64,000 nucleotides of DNA from Cacajao melanocephalus (GCA_963573385.1 CAUYLG010026946.1:62001-126000), one strand, 5' to 3'. Positions 34,421 through 50,318 are shown, numbered from the stretch's first letter. Numbers and translations are program-made. The notes: generated from the sequence alone by a model not told the origin.

Positions 34421-35616
34421 AATAAAATAACAGGAAGGCAGCCCAAAGCTAAGTAATATCCTTGGAAAATAGAAATGGAAGGTAGACCACAGATAGTTGG
34501 GATTTGTGGGCTGTCTTCTGTTCCAGGACTCCAGTGGAAAGAGATGTATTCTAGGTATCTCAGTTTGGAATAGTTAACATATTTTCCCATAGACACCTTG
34601 TTAAATCTGTTGGGAAGGCACATGTATTCAGCAAACATGAAAGTGCCTACTATAAGCCATAGGTCTCCTGGAAATTTCTAGACTTAATGATGCACTGAAT
34701 TAAATGAGCATGCATGGGTGGATCTTACAGTGGAACTTAACACCACATTTAGCATTTTCTTTATTAGAAAATGTATGCCAAGTTCCAGTCAACCTAAAAT
34801 TAAATATTAAAAGTACAACTTGCTCATAGTTGGTTGCTGCTTGTCTTGATCTTAATGAAGAAATTATTACTAAATAATTTTATTAGCTATTACTAGAGGA
34901 ATGGTTACATTTTAATACATGCATGTTGGTGTGCAGTCTGTAGTCGCACTTAAGAGTGTTTTTGGATTCTAAATCTCCGAACTTCTAGAGATTAATGAAG
35001 TTGCTTGGGAAATGTGATTACTGGAGAAGAAGACCAACTTATATAGGGATGTAGTAACATTCGTTTCATGAAGGTGGCTTCATTATTTATATAGCTTATA
35101 TTTACAAACTCTGGCTCTGACTAATGCAAATTTTAAAATTGACTTTTCGTGAGTGATACTAAACAAGATCTGTCAAGAGTTCCATATTTTCGGTTGTACT
35201 TTAGTAAATGCAACAGGAAAGAAAGTGGGTATTATGTGTGTGTGTTTAACAAGACATTAGTACACTTCTGATTTTAATACTCACTTCAGGAAATCAAGCA
35301 GACTCACTAAATATTGCTGATAAATTGCAGGAAACGTTAGCAGAGACATTTATTAGCCTTTAAAGTTCTGGGAGATAATCTGCTGTGGTGCAGCACTTTG
35401 ATGGGACTGCTGTTTTTCAGTGGCAGGGGAGGAGTGAGAAACACCAACCTGGGCTAGAATTTTAGAGCAGTGTCTTCTTTGGAAAATCCTGTTTTATTTG
35501 TGGAGGTGTCTGTTTGGGAGGAGGGTCATGGGGGCACACATGACGCACATCAGAGATGATCTTAAAATAGTTTATTAAACTCCTGATTGTCCAGAAATTC
35601 AAGTCAAACTGTTTGA

Positions 35617-35895
<279 letters not shown>

Positions 35896-35952
35896 TGATT
35901 CTCTCAGTTTCCTAGTGGGTTGCTCTTATATTTGTTTCTCTCACTTTGGCAG

Positions 35953-36013
35953 GAATACCACCAAACCAAAGCAGGAATCTCAGTTTGAGTTCAAAGCTCC
36001 CCAGGCAACACAG
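35953..36013 (+). CDS. MAGI1: MAGI1 exon G: short linker exon before PDZ6
   Basis: The 61-base exon follows TTTGGCAG and precedes GTGAGC. It reads NTTKPKQESQFEFKAPQATQ after completing Arg and ends in phase 0. It continues the flexible linker between PDZ5 and PDZ6. Its small size and the 127-base intron before it are compatible with coordinated inclusion with exon F. Retention of that intron would shift the reading frame, because 127 is not a multiple of three. Confidence 0.94.
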
Positions 36014-37069
36014 GTGAGCACCATTTCCCTTTTTTCTTTATACTTTGCACATTTCCTTCCAACTTTCTGAAGCTATTTTTATGGGATATTTTTTGAAGCA
36101 CCTTTAATTTAAAAGAAATATCCTTTTGTGAGGTGACACACCAAATATGGACTTACAGTTAATTGTCTAGGAAACAACATTATTTTACTACCTTAAAATA
36201 TTCCTAGATAGCCTGTTCTAGGGGGCAAAAAAACAAAATGAAAAGCAGTAATTGTCACAAGGATCAGCACTTAGAGAAAGCAAAGCAGCCAATATCTACT
36301 CATAGTATTCATAAACATGCTTCTGCCAGGAAAACATTTTTTGATAAGGTGTTTCTCAGGCTTGGGAATTTAAGGTGAGATCCACAGAGCAAAATACCTG
36401 TCCTCAGCATGGTGAGGGAGAGTGTGAAAATAATAGCAGGTGAAACAAATTTGAGGAACTTTGGGTGATGCAAAATTAAACAGATTCCCTTTTTTTATTG
36501 AGAGACAGGGGTCTTGCTATGCTACACAGGCCAGATTGAAACTCCTGGATTCAAGCAGTCCTCCTGTCTCAGCCTTCTGAGTAGCTGGTAATACAGGTGC
36601 CCAGCTGGGTTCCTTCTTTACTGGTTGCCTGGGGGCTTTCGGTTGTCCCTTCATAATTTTCCTTGTCCAGGATGTGGAGAGGTTCTGTTGGTATCCTCAT
36701 GATGGGCCCAGCCAGCATTTATTGGACACAAGTCCAGGAGGCTGGGCATCCAGAGTCAGGTGGCTGGTATCATGTAATAAAGAATTGCCCTGCCCCAAAT
36801 GCAAATCGCAGCCTCACTGTTTAAATTTTAACCCACACATGTTATATTAAATACACACATGCATATAGATTATGTTCATAAACGTTTCCAAATTCTGGAT
36901 CTCTGACTTCTGAGATTAATGAAGAATCAAGATGATTAATAAACAAGAGTCACCAAGAGGGGGCTAGAGATTGTGCCTTTTTGCCAAATCAGCATAATAG
37001 AGAATGTTTGGGAAGAGCCGTATGGACATAGATTCTCCTAGAATGACTGCATTTAATTTCTTTAAATAG
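36014..37069 (+). other. MAGI1: MAGI1 intron G-H
   Basis: The intron contains a half-Alu (36487-36608) and unique sequence. The acceptor is TTTCTTTAAATAG, an unusual TAG with a short T-rich tract. No other gene seen. Confidence 0.85.
36487..36608 (-). mobile_element. Alu monomer (FLAM-like), reverse orientation
   Basis: Only one arm is present: a T run, GAGAGACAGGGGTCTTGCTA, CAGCCTTCTGAGTAGCTGG and a truncated end. The length of about 120 bases fits an old free left monomer or a truncated AluJ. Confidence 0.75.
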
Positions 37070-37237
<168 letters not shown>

Positions 37238-38344
37238 TAGGTGCAGATAAACCATCTGCAGTGACTTCTTGTCGTATATGGTTAGAATGTTCATGTTCAT
37301 AAGAATTACATTTTCTACAGCTTTCATGATTCTCTAAATGCATGTCTCCTACCCTACCAAATATTTCTCCCTAAAGCATGATTAATTATAACTGCTAAAG
37401 TTAAGTGAACCCTTTCAACTCTTTGGGGCTGAATAAGGGATTTAAATTACTTATAAACATATTAAAGTAGATATTTTCCAGAGCCCACTTCTATAGTTCT
37501 TGTGGTTAATCTCATGGGGCAGGCACATCACTTTGGCAGGAATTCTAGGGTACCCTGGGATGCTTAGAAAACAGGAAAACCATGTGGCCCTATAGATTCT
37601 GGGCAGTGAGATCTACTCATCCTCTAGCTGGTTACCAGTGGTCTTACCTTGGCTCAGAGAGAGCAAGTCCACTCTCTGCCTTAGCAAAGAGCCAGCTGTC
37701 TGTGGCATGAATATTCAGTGTTGCTCTGTAGTACTTAAAGCTACAAATTTTAAATACATAAATGCCAAAAGTCCACTCTGTTTTGCTAATATCTGTTACT
37801 GTAGATGAATGTGCTGTTCTCCTGGGCAGATTAGGTGATTAAGAAAACATAAATCGTCTACTCATAGATAGGTCACATAGATTGGGACTTACCCATGGAG
37901 AGCCGTTTACAACAAATTAAAAGAAATCAAGACAGTCAGGCCAGTAAAGGAAAAAAGTGAATGCAGTTGGGCCTGAGCAGAAAAAGGGAAAAACTGATTA
38001 AGGGTGAGGATCATAACACTTGCACTTAAACCACCATCTTGATGTTTAAGGATCTTCAGAGTGACATTTTTGTAAAATTGAAAAGATAGAGCATGAATGT
38101 GTTTTAAGAATATTAAACAGTGAAAAATGGTATGCAGTAAAAATGCAGTGTCCAGGGTCAAACAGTATGCCAGTTTCTCTCACATCCTTTTCTTTCATAT
38201 GTACATATCCAAGAGAAGATAGATGGTGGTACATATTTCTTTTGTTTGAATTTCAGACATAAGGTATTTATTTTCCCTTATCTTTTAATCACTTTAAAAA
38301 GTTTCTGATCAAATGAAATGTTATTATCATGCTATTTTGTATAA

Positions 38345-38525
38345 TGGTGTATAGTTTATATGACAGGCTCACATGTATTACCTGATTTGATCCCAGCAGC
38401 TTGGTGGGTGTGGGTGGTGTTATCAGCCTCTTCTACAAGTAAGAAAGCAGACTCCAGGAAGTTAAAGTACTGTGAGCAAATCAGTTACCAGATGATAGGA
38501 TTCAAATTAAAGGCTATAGACTTGA
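38345..38525 (+). mobile_element. MIR SINE (diverged)
   Basis: 'cacatgtattacctgatttg', 'atcccagcagcttggtgggt', 'aagaaagcagactccaggaa' and 'gatgataggattcaaatta' follow the MIR order with heavy divergence. Confidence 0.6.
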
Positions 38526-38544
38526 AACTTCTGTTTAGAATATA

Positions 38545-38635
38545 AGCTCTATTTGAGTGGGGATCTGCCCTGTCTTCTTTATTCTTTTATTTCCAGGGCC
38601 TCGCATAGTGACTGACAGTGAATGTTGCATTTAAT
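38545..38635 (+). mobile_element. L2 LINE fragment
   Basis: 'agctctatttgagtggggat', 'ctgccctgtcttctttattc' and 'ccagggcctcgcatagtg' match the L2 3' terminal region. Confidence 0.6.
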
Positions 38636-39059
38636 GTATCAGTCAGGATGATAGTCTCATCTGAAGTCTCACCTGGGGAAGGGTTGGTTTGTAAGCCCAT
38701 TCACATGGTTGTTACCAGGATTCAGTGCCTTCTAGGGCAGTCCCTCATTTCATTATCTGGGACTCCAGAGCACAGCTCATAACATGCATCAGAGCAAACA
38801 AGTAAGAGAAGGAAAAAGGGCAAGTAAGACAGATGACAAAATAGTTTTATGACTGATAAACTGATATCATGTTTGCCATATTCTGTTTGTTAGAAGCAAG
38901 TAACTTGGTCCAGCCCACATTCAAAGGTTGGGGGAGATTGCACAGGTTGTTAATGCAAGGAGGCAGAGATCATGGGAGCCTTCCTAAAAGCTGTCTACCC
39001 CAAAACATGCCCTTACTGCTTCTTTTTCCTTTATCACGTAATTCGGCATACATGTAGTT

Positions 39060-39200
39060 TTCTAATTTTCTTGTCTTTCCTTCTTTAGAATATAATCTCC
39101 ATGAGGGTAGAGATTTCTGTTAGTTTTTGTCACTGCCACATTCAAAGCAATAGATGTTCTGCCACATGCTTAATAAACATTCGGCAAATCTGCACATGAA
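39060..39200 (+). mobile_element. L2 LINE 3' end upstream of exon I
   Basis: 'tagaatataatctccatgag', 'ggtagagatttctgttagtt', and 'atgcttaataaacattcggc' match the L2 3' end. It stops within 40 bases of the exon I acceptor. Confidence 0.65.
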
Positions 39201-39206
39201 TTTTAA

Positions 39207-39425
<219 letters not shown>

Positions 39426-40802
39426 ATTTGTCTCCAGAACGGCAGCAGGAAAGTCTTTTTTGTTTCCCCTATTCACCAGTGTCTTACCAGCCTCTCGCAC
39501 CATGTGATTATTTGCCTCGCTTATTCTGAAATCTCTACACATTTCATCCTTTTGCTTGCTTACGTGGACTGGGGCATGGCCTAAGACAAGATCTTTATAG
39601 CCCCCTTTCTGATAATCAGAGAGAACATTTTGTCTAGTCCGACCAAGAGCGAAGGAATGTTTGTTTGAACTGTGCCAAACTGTTCCTCAGATCCAGTTGT
39701 TAGCACAAAATGACTATATACTCCTTTTAAGAAGCAGGAAAGCAGGTTTCCTGAGTGATATGTCGAGGCACAATTATTTTTTCCTTTTTGGTTACTTGGT
39801 GTTTTTATCTAAGAGGCATGAAATTTTGAGAGATTTGGGGGCTTTGCTCACCTCCGTTATGCTCTGTATAAAACACTTCTCCATCCCCTCAACTGGTCTC
39901 TTACCCCAAATCAGACCATCTGAGCCCACTACCAACAAACAAACAAACAAACAAAAACTGTTAATATATTAGCCATAATGTTTTTAAATGATAAAGGATG
40001 AAATAGATTCCCAGTGCTCATCATGAGGGAAACATGTGACTATACCTTTCCTATGAGGAAAGCCAGGTTATACATAGAGTTCCTTTGTCATATCTTTAGA
40101 CTTGATTTGAGTAGACAGCAATGATCTTTACATAGCTTAGTGTTCTGATGGCAAAATATTGTATATGATAATAATTATGTCCTATTTATTTGAGATTTGT
40201 GTTTAAAATTAAAAAAAAAAAAGCTATGCCCTAGATGTAGGGCTTTTTTTCCCAACCAAAGGTCTACAAAAGTTTCTATAGAAACTGTGATTGAATAGTC
40301 CCCATATACATTGGTCCCCTTTATTAGGGATTTATCTACTATCACTCTCTTTTCTGAAAGTCATTCTGCACAATTCCCAGTTGCATTTTGGACTTGATGA
40401 GATGTTTAATTCAGATGCAGCTCAAGGAGAAGGATAGCTCCTTGGAGGGGCAGCCTTCCCAGATGTTGGACATTTGTACAGGTGCAAAATAGGAGGGGTC
40501 CGAGGTATAGGGGGAGGGTGGGTATCAGATGAGGCCCCTATACACATGGCCAACCACAGGGGAAGCATTTTGACAACATTTAGATGCCGTGGCTGTGCAC
40601 TGTACTAAACTTCTGACCGTTAGGTGTATTGATACCACTGAAACTGTGTAACATTGTCTCCCTTTTCTGTCTTCCCTATGCTTCTGTTGGATGTGATATT
40701 TCATTTGAGAGTCATCGTCAGTAACCTGTGTACCTTCTCAAAACCTATGTCTGTTGCACTGAGGATGAAAATCCAACACTAACAAATGTTCTTTGGGCTA
40801 AA

Positions 40803-40808
40803 AATAAA
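40803..40808 (+). promoter_or_regulatory. Poly(A) signal AATAAA (candidate, weaker context)
   Basis: AATAAA is followed by 'gatcatttaaatacacgg'. There is only a modest downstream T/GT element, so this is the weaker of two candidates for the short form. Confidence 0.45.
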
Positions 40809-41278
40809 GATCATTTAAATACACGGTTTTCCAAGGGTTGAACCTGCCAGGGTTGTGCTACTGTAATGTCTCCATGCGTCATTTGGACTAAATCTCTCTA
40901 ATTCCATTGATTAGAGTCACAAATGGGTTATAATATGTTAAGTTCCAATATTTTTCTGACTTGATTGGAACCTGCTTCTCTGTGAGGCTATTTTTGTAAT
41001 GAGTTTTTTGTACTTAATTTAACTGCCGCGGTCTTTGGCGGGGGAGGGAAGGGATTTTGTTCTTTTGTTGTTTATTGTTAATGCTCTCCTATGCCAGCCT
41101 GTCATTGTTCCAGTTGTTTGAAAAAAAAAAAAAAAAAAAACAAGCAAACAAAAAAAAAAAAAGGATGCATTCATTGTCTGGGTTCTCGAGTCACCTGATG
41201 GCTGTCTAAAAATGTCACTGTTCCGATTGCGGTCTCTGCAGCCTTATTTGAGTGTTGCCTTAGACTGTCTGACTGGAC

Positions 41279-41284
41279 AAATAA
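41279..41284 (+). promoter_or_regulatory. Poly(A) signal AATAAA (best candidate for the short form)
   Basis: AATAAA is followed about 35 bases later by TTTTTTTTCTTTCC and TCTGTG, a good downstream element. Cleavage would fall near 41300, upstream of exon J. Confidence 0.65.
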
Positions 41285-41424
41285 ACTCTCTTTGCCCTAT
41301 GTTAACAAATGCAGATTTTTTTTCTTTCCTCTGTGTTATAGGGAATCTAAATGTTCAACTTTTTCTCTTTCTCTCTTTCTCTTTCTCTCTGACTGTTCTT
41401 GGTGCTGGGCCCTCCCTTCCACAG

Positions 41425-41513
41425 CGATGATACCTCCTAATATCGCTGCATGTATGAGAAATGAAAAGCTCGGGGAGGCTTGCTTCTACCTTATGGGCCA
41501 TAATCAAACTACG
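41425..41513 (+). CDS. MAGI1: MAGI1 cassette exon J: frame-switching alternative exon
   Basis: The 89-base exon has a strong acceptor (long TTTCTCTCTTTCTC tract, then CCTTCCACAG) and donor ACG|GTTTGT. From the phase-1 end of exon I it reads AMIPPNIAACMRNEK and then LGEACFYLMGHNQTT, ending in phase 0. I recognise this peptide from MAGI family C termini. Because 89 is not a multiple of three, inclusion moves exon K into another frame. That yields [18 protein letters not shown] and a stop at 43451-43453. The open frame around it starts upstream of the acceptor, so the exon boundary was set by the splice sites. Confidence 0.87.
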
Positions 41514-44151
<2,638 letters not shown>

Positions 44152-44343
44152 GACGCTGAGTCACATTCCAACCTTTACCGTGTCAAAGGTTCTAAGAGGA
44201 AGGTCACAAACCTGAAATTATTTAGTTTCTTACCTAATGAAGCATCTGACACCTGATGATCCTATGAATAACAACAAACATTTTATGCATTTGAAATCTT
44301 ATAAGAAAAAAATATATGAAAAGTATTGTGCCTGATGTATCAT

Positions 44344-44349
44344 ATTAAA
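44344..44349 (+). promoter_or_regulatory. Poly(A) signal variant ATTAAA
   Basis: ATTAAA lies about 190 bases after the long-form stop and is followed by GAAAGTATTTTT. It could produce a short 3' UTR. Confidence 0.4.
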
Positions 44350-44908
44350 GAAAGTATTTTTAAATGCATACTTTTTTGGAAATTATTTGCCAAATGCTGG
44401 CCCAAAGGGATATAAATTTTGTTTCTACGTAACCTGTAGAATCGTCAAGAATTGTTCCCGTTTTTGGGCAATCTTTTTCTCTCCTGGTTAAATGGGGCTG
44501 TTGATCATTTTCTCTAAGTAAGGGAATTTATTGATTAAGTTTAATTAATTTGATATAGAGTGTTATGTAGTAACGTAGTGCTATACTGTAGTCAGGAGTT
44601 TTTCTTAAAAAGCAGAGAGCAAAAAGGCAAAGTTTTATTTGTAAAAGCTGAGGACCCTTTGGGATGGATAAGTTTGCCGATGATCCTAAAATCAAGCAAA
44701 CTGTCTGACAAGACTACTATTGCACATGAAGGATATTTATAGCTAAACTGCGCAGCACAAAGAAGTTTTATATTGTGAGTTATAGTTGGTTCAGAAAACA
44801 GTTTGTACTCTCCCTGGCCCAGGAAGGCACAGAGACAAAAAGGTCAGCTACCTTTACCCAGTACAGCCCAAGCACAGACAATCAGGTTCATGATCATCTC
44901 CAGTATCT

Positions 44909-44914
44909 AATAAA
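44909..44914 (+). promoter_or_regulatory. Poly(A) signal AATAAA (candidate)
   Basis: Canonical hexamer 760 bases after the stop; the downstream region is not strongly GT-rich. Confidence 0.35.
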
Positions 44915-46438
44915 ATCTCATTTAAGGCAATGCCATCACAGCTTTGCTCAGTTACTTCAAGGAACAGACAGCAAGCATCTTCCATGTTGTCTGATTGGAG
45001 GCTGAATAGTAGATGGAATGGGAACAGCATGCCTGGTGTGAGAAGACGTAAGCATGGCCCCCCTTTTTAGTATAAGCCCATGGTTGCCCTTTGCCAAACT
45101 GGGGAGGAGGGAATGAGCCTTGGTGGAAGGAACCTCTCTGTTGATATTTAAAGAATTGAGGGCTGTGGGTATTCATTCTTAGAAATGCCAATTTCACCTT
45201 GAAACCATAGTCCAAGTCTCTAGGTTGGTGGAAAGGAAAGAAAGGAAGTGGTCCCAGTGGTTCTAGATCTGGTTGGGAAACTTCTGCCTCATGACTCTGT
45301 CCTTTGAGTCTTTGGACAGCAGCACAAAACATAGCTATTTTTCTTTTTAAACAGACCCATTCTTTTTGATACCACAGGAGTTGTGGTTGGGTCGGCCATA
45401 GCCCCGGGATGTGGTTTAAGTGGATTACTGCCTAGCTGAGCCAAAGTGTTTGCTTGTACCTGTTGGACCACTACAGCAAACCTGCTTACAGTACATTGTG
45501 TATTTCTGTAGTACTTTTGCATTTTCCATACAGACAGAAAACTTTGCAAGTCAATCACTGTTGTTCCCATGGTACTGTAAGGAAAAAAAAGGAAAAAAAA
45601 AAAAAAAGAAAACCAGCCAATCATTGTGTGTACAGAGCTAAAAATTGTAATTAATAGAGCCTGTTGGAAAAAAAAAAAAAAAAGAAAACAACTGTTGCCT
45701 TTTTTCTTGTATAAAAGAGAATTTATGACAAAAATTTAGCTGTGAGGAATGTGATATGTGTTTATATTCTGAATATGGAACAAATTGATTCATGGGGATA
45801 TATTTTAATGTAAACTAAATCAGGTATGTAAAGTTGTTTTAAAATGGGAGACTATGTAAGTAATTCTCTAAAGCTTTAGTTGGTTTGAATATCATCATTT
45901 CCTCCATGGTGAGCCTGCTTGTGAATTATTAAGCACTTGTTTGCATTCTCTGTTTTTCACTCATTTATTTCTTGCAGTGTGCTATGGACTTAATGCTCTT
46001 TCTGTATTGATGAAAAGCAGTATGTGGGCCAATCTTTTTATAAAACACTATGCATATATAAATATTACATTGTTCATAGCTTTATTTGACTTATGGGTTT
46101 ATACATAACATTAGAATGAGTAGCTATAGTTGTGTGGACATTTATAAAAGAAGTTCCTTTCCTGGAACAGACACAATACACATTCTATAGCTAAAAAGGA
46201 GGGAAAAGTCTGTGAATGCTATTTTTATCATTAAAGTTTTCCATACAAAGCATACATTGAGCTGTAGTAAGGCTGAGGAAGAGTACAACTGAATAGTGAT
46301 GTTCTTTTCCATCAAGTTCTTAAGAGTCAACTTGGAGATTTTATTCCCAAGACTCTACTGCTAGGATTCTTCTCACTAGTTCTAACAAAATCTGTGATGT
46401 TAAATGACTTATACTCTCAATTGTGGTCCAGAGTTTTA

Positions 46439-46444
46439 AATAAA
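46439..46444 (+). promoter_or_regulatory. Poly(A) signal AATAAA (candidate distal site)
   Basis: AATAAA is followed by a G/T-rich stretch including GGGGGATTTGGGGAG. No later canonical hexamer was seen before the first repeat (47.1 kb), which makes it the best distal candidate. Confidence 0.5.
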
Positions 46445-47111
46445 TGAAATCAAGGGGGATTTGGGGAGTATATCCTGAAGTTAACATCTTGATATCCTTC
46501 TTGTTGTAAGATGATATTTGACATTTTTAAATCTATGTGCTACCCACCTGGGCTTGTCTCAATCTGTGGACTTTCTGGTGTGACAATTTCACCTGAATTC
46601 CACACATCCTATTTGTTTGGAAATATTGTACTGTACAGGGACTATGCATTAAGCAGAAAGATAGAGTTTTCGTTAAACTACTGTAACCTTAAATTGGAAA
46701 CTGACTCTTGTGAACCTGCTTTCCTTAATCCCGCCCCCCCCTACTTAATGTAAATGTCTTGATGAGAGATGATGGATGAGTATTTTGTATGATGAAATCA
46801 AACGATTTAGGAATTTATCTCCCTCCTTTACACAGTTGATGCCTGAAAGAATGTTGGTGGGGAGGACTCAACACCCTAATTGTATTTTTTAAGTTTCTTT
46901 TGTGAAAGATTTTTTAATGCATTTTTACTGTAAAAATACATGGAAATGTATGCATTCCACAAGCACTATTGCTTCTTCATTGATATCTTCCTTGTCTCTC
47001 TCTATGTTGTCTCAAATGTGTCAGGGTCAAATAATCAACTGAGGGCCCCTGACTCCAACTCAATGAAATGCCATTGTGTTGAAAGAGCGGCACCCATGCC
47101 ATTGCAGTAGC

Positions 47112-47240
47112 ATAGTGCCTTGCTACTCAAAGGTGGTCTGTGGACCAGCTGCCTCATCATCACTGAGGAGCTTGTTAGAAATGCAGGCTCTCAGTCCTAT
47201 TCCAGACCTACTGAGTCAAAATATGCATTTAATAAGATTC
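47112..47240 (+). mobile_element. MER5-type hAT DNA transposon fragment
   Basis: 'ctactcaaaggtggtctgtg', 'cagctgcctcatcatcactg' and 'cttgttagaaatgcaggctc' plus 'cagacctactgagtcaaaat' follow the MER5A/B order. The distal end is missing. Confidence 0.8.
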
Positions 47241-47309
47241 TGAGCTATGCTGTATGCACATGAAAGTTTAAACAGCACAGCATAGTATAGCCTAGATCCC
47301 TGGTAATAA

Positions 47310-47480
47310 ACCCTGCGAAACTACGAGCTTCATCACTTATGGTGTAATTCTTGGGCACATTTCTTAACCTCCTCTGAAGCCTCCGTTTCCTGATCTACAA
47401 AGGGACATACTTCACAGAACTAAAGAATAGATGCACATCTTTGGCAATCAGAAGAGTCCTCAGTAAATGATACAACCTTT
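47310..47480 (+). mobile_element. MIR SINE
   Basis: 'gtgtaattcttgggcacatt', 'tcttaacctcctctgaagcc' and 'tccgtttcctgatctacaaa' match the MIR core. Confidence 0.65.
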
Positions 47481-47570
47481 TTTTTTTTCCTGAGGATTTC
47501 TGCATGGCAGTGAGTACTCTACTCTTTTTGATATCCTGGTTTATTTTCCATTCAAAATGAAGAAAAAAAA

Positions 47571-47865
47571 ATTTTTTTTTTTTTTGAGACAGGGTCTCAC
47601 TCTGTCTCCCAAGCTGGAGTGCAGTGGCACAATTTCAGCTCACTATAGCCTCAACCTCTCAGGTTCAACTGATCCTCCCTGCTCAACCTCCCAAGTAACT
47701 GGGACTACAGGTGTACGCCGCCATGCCCAAATAATTTTTGGTATTTTTGTAGAGATGGGATTTTGCTCTGTTGCTCAGGCTGGTCACAAACTCCTGTGCT
47801 CAAGCAATCTGCCCAGCTCAGCCTCCCAAAGTGCTGGGATTGCAAGCATGAGCCACCGTGCTTGT
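47571..47865 (-). mobile_element. Alu SINE (AluJ-like), reverse orientation
   Basis: T tract, GAGACAGGGTCTCACTCTGT, AGGCTGGTCACAAACTCCTG and GTGCTGGGATTGCAAGCATG. Complete dimer, diverged. Confidence 0.9.
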
Positions 47866-49194
47866 AAGAAAAATATTTTCTCACTGTATTAAAATAGGGA
47901 AGAAGCCCTTTTAATTATAAATAGTATGGCACATACTACTTAACAAAATATTACACTTACCATTGCCGAGGAATATGAAACAAAAATGCTGTACTGTGAA
48001 AACAGTCATCTCAAAGTCCAGCTTCAGGAGGTATATATGTATGTGGAATTAGACGTACTCCAAAGTCACACTAGAAACAAAAGTTAACCATTCTCAAGTA
48101 CCTGACATGCATGTGGGTTGATCAAGTCGTTTTGAATAACTTCCGAGCCTCCTTAACACAGTTTTTGGGTTGTTCCTTTTTATGACTTAGTGTTTGGGGT
48201 TTTCCTCCAGAACCTAAGTTCCTGGGTGGTCAAAAAGCATTTTGTTGAATAGCAGGCCTTCCTGCAATCCATCTCCTTTGCTGTATTTTGCTTTATTTCG
48301 TCACCAAGATGGCCATATGGACTCTGCTTACTTCCCTAGTATCTCCTTTATTAAGAATGGCATCTCAAAGTGGTCCCTGGCTTAGCCAACAGCTGAAGCT
48401 GTTTGTAAAGCCCTTATGTTGTGCAGGTTCTTTACCTGCCATAAATAACCACACCACATGTGCTGAGACTCAATTACACCGTCAGGATTTTTCCAGCTGG
48501 TGGACGATCCAAGACCACCTTTGGTGGCCTGCATTAATCATAAGGGGAAAAGCCCTTTCAATTTCCTCCAAGTGATTTCTCCTATGAGGCAACACCATCG
48601 GCATCGTGGATGTTTAGCACAGTCAGATGCAGGTTCTTTGGCAATACACATCATTAGAAGCTTGTGTGAAGGGAAATGTCCTTTCCAACACAATTTTTTG
48701 GGGTGTTTTTGGCGGGAGTGGATCTTCTATGAAAACTTTTTGACTACTTCTTCCCTCCCCCAAGAGATGTCTTTATGCATTGTGGTCATTGGCAGTGGCA
48801 AGAGAAGTGTGCTTTTACTTCATTAGTGTAGATATTAGGTGTCCATTGGATCCAAAGCACAAGATCTCTTTGAAAGTACATGGATTTAAGCAAAGTAGGA
48901 ATAACCATTGCGTTATACAGTGAATACTCAAGTATCGCCTGCAACTGCTACCCTTGACTGCATCACCTTTCCACCTAACCGAAAAGTCTTTATCATCATG
49001 TCTCTGGAGGGAATAAAGGCATGGTCTTCACAGCCGAGAGCTCTAAACACTACTTCAATAAGTGCTGTACTTTATCCCTCGGAGGATAAATTCTCTTTGG
49101 TCTCATAAGATTGTAGAGTTAAAGGGAAAATAGCTCAGAAAGGCTGCTCATTCCTACATGTGTAATAGGCAAGGCTTGCTACTTTATTTCTCAT

Positions 49195-49760
49195 TTTCTC
49201 CACACATTTATTGAAGACCAGCTCTGTGCCAGGTACATGGTGGGGCTGGAAATGCCTGGTTCCTGGTCTGAAGAGCTCGTAGTTTCCGGGGAGAAGTCAA
49301 ATACTTGCAAACTGCATACCAAGCAGAAGCACAGGGTCCTCTGATACCAATTAACAGGAGATTTAGCCAGATTCAAGAAGGTTTTAATTCAACTGGGGCC
49401 AGAAGGAAGAGAAGGCGATCAGTGAAAGAAGGAACAAAGTGCAGGCTGAGCAAAGGCTCAGGTGCAAGGGAGTGTGGTCTAGAAGGGAAGCGTTGCATTA
49501 TGAAGGGAACAAGGGTTGTGCTGGGCTTGCCTTGTTCCAGATTTTAGACTTCAGAATAACAGGAGACCATTGAAGAGTTTTAACAGGGCCCTCCAGTGAG
49601 CTGTGTGTGTTCAGGGAGGGAGTGGTGACCAGCTCAGGTTTAAGTTTGAGAAAGATGGTCTCACAGCACCACAGGAGAGCAGACATGGAGACAGGTGGAG
49701 AGAATCCAATTAGGCACAGGGGCTATCCAGGGCAGCAACTGTTACCATGAAAACCCCTCC
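49195..49760 (-). mobile_element. L2 LINE, reverse orientation
   Basis: Starting with 'acacatttattgaagaccag' and 'ctgtgccaggtacatggtgg', it continues through 'gcaaaggctcaggtgcaagg' and 'aggagaccattgaagagttt' plus 'taacagggccctccagtgag'. These are inverted L2 3' segments in the expected order. Confidence 0.65.
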
Positions 49761-50318
49761 TGTACCATGCAGTTCTCATAGTTCATAAGTCCCTAAGCCC
49801 ATGCTTACCTTCCTCTTACTAAAACAAACAGTTCATTTTATTTCCAACCTAAATCCTTCTGCTTCTCTTCCCTACACCTTAATTAATACATGCAGAACAC
49901 TTTGTACCCAATTTCTTCTGTTAGATAAGGTCCATTGTTTACTATTCTACTGGGTTTTCTATAGGTTTACAGATTCCCACCTTACTAGCCTTTTTCTCTT
50001 CCAGATCCTTGTTTCAAACCTAATCTTATTTTTACTTTTTTATGAAGTTAATCGCATCTTTCTTAAGTTACAGAAGCCTTTCTATGTATTATCCAGTCTT
50101 GGCTTGCCATTCCCCATGTTTGAGTGTAAAGAAAGGAACTCCTATGATACCCCATTTTTAAAAGCAGTGTTTTTATTTACAAAACTAATGCATATTTACA
50201 ATAAAAGATTCAAGCATCAGGAAAGTATAAAAAGTGACATTCTTTCCCACACCTGTCAATCCCAATCCGCAGAAATAACTATTATTAGCAACTTGGTTCA
50301 TGACATTCCTAGTCTTTT

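Larger units (their letters stand above)
39426..41305 (+). other. MAGI1: Probable 3' UTR of the short MAGI1 form, also intron I-J
   Basis: After the stop at 39425 there is no further coding. The stretch is mostly unique and AT-rich, with A tracts at 40208-40222 and 41121-41161. Poly(A) signals occur at 40803-40808 and 41279-41284. The second is followed by a T-rich downstream element (about 41318-41340). It would end the read-through transcript before the cassette exon J. For spliced transcripts it is part of the intron. Confidence 0.65.
44152..46470 (+). other. MAGI1: Probable 3' UTR of MAGI1 long form
   Basis: AT-rich sequence follows the stop codon, free of recognisable interspersed repeats for over 2 kb, as is typical for 3' UTRs. 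It contains A-rich tracts at 45581-45609 and 45668-45684 (possible sites of false oligo-dT priming), ATTTA-type motifs, and candidate poly(A) signals at 44344, 44909 and 46439. I cannot fix the true end; 46439 with its G/T-rich downstream stretch is my best guess. Confidence 0.6.
46471..49190. other. Downstream region: no gene recognised
   Basis: After the presumed MAGI1 end there is unique AT-rich sequence, then a MER5-type element (47112-47240), a MIR (47310-47480) and an Alu (47571-47865). Positions 47870-49190 are unique, with short open frames that show no domain. Confidence 0.7.

Noticed and set aside
47557..47892. 111-codon frame resembling a known 'protein'
   Set aside because: It is translated Alu sequence ([19 protein letters not shown]), a classic artefact.
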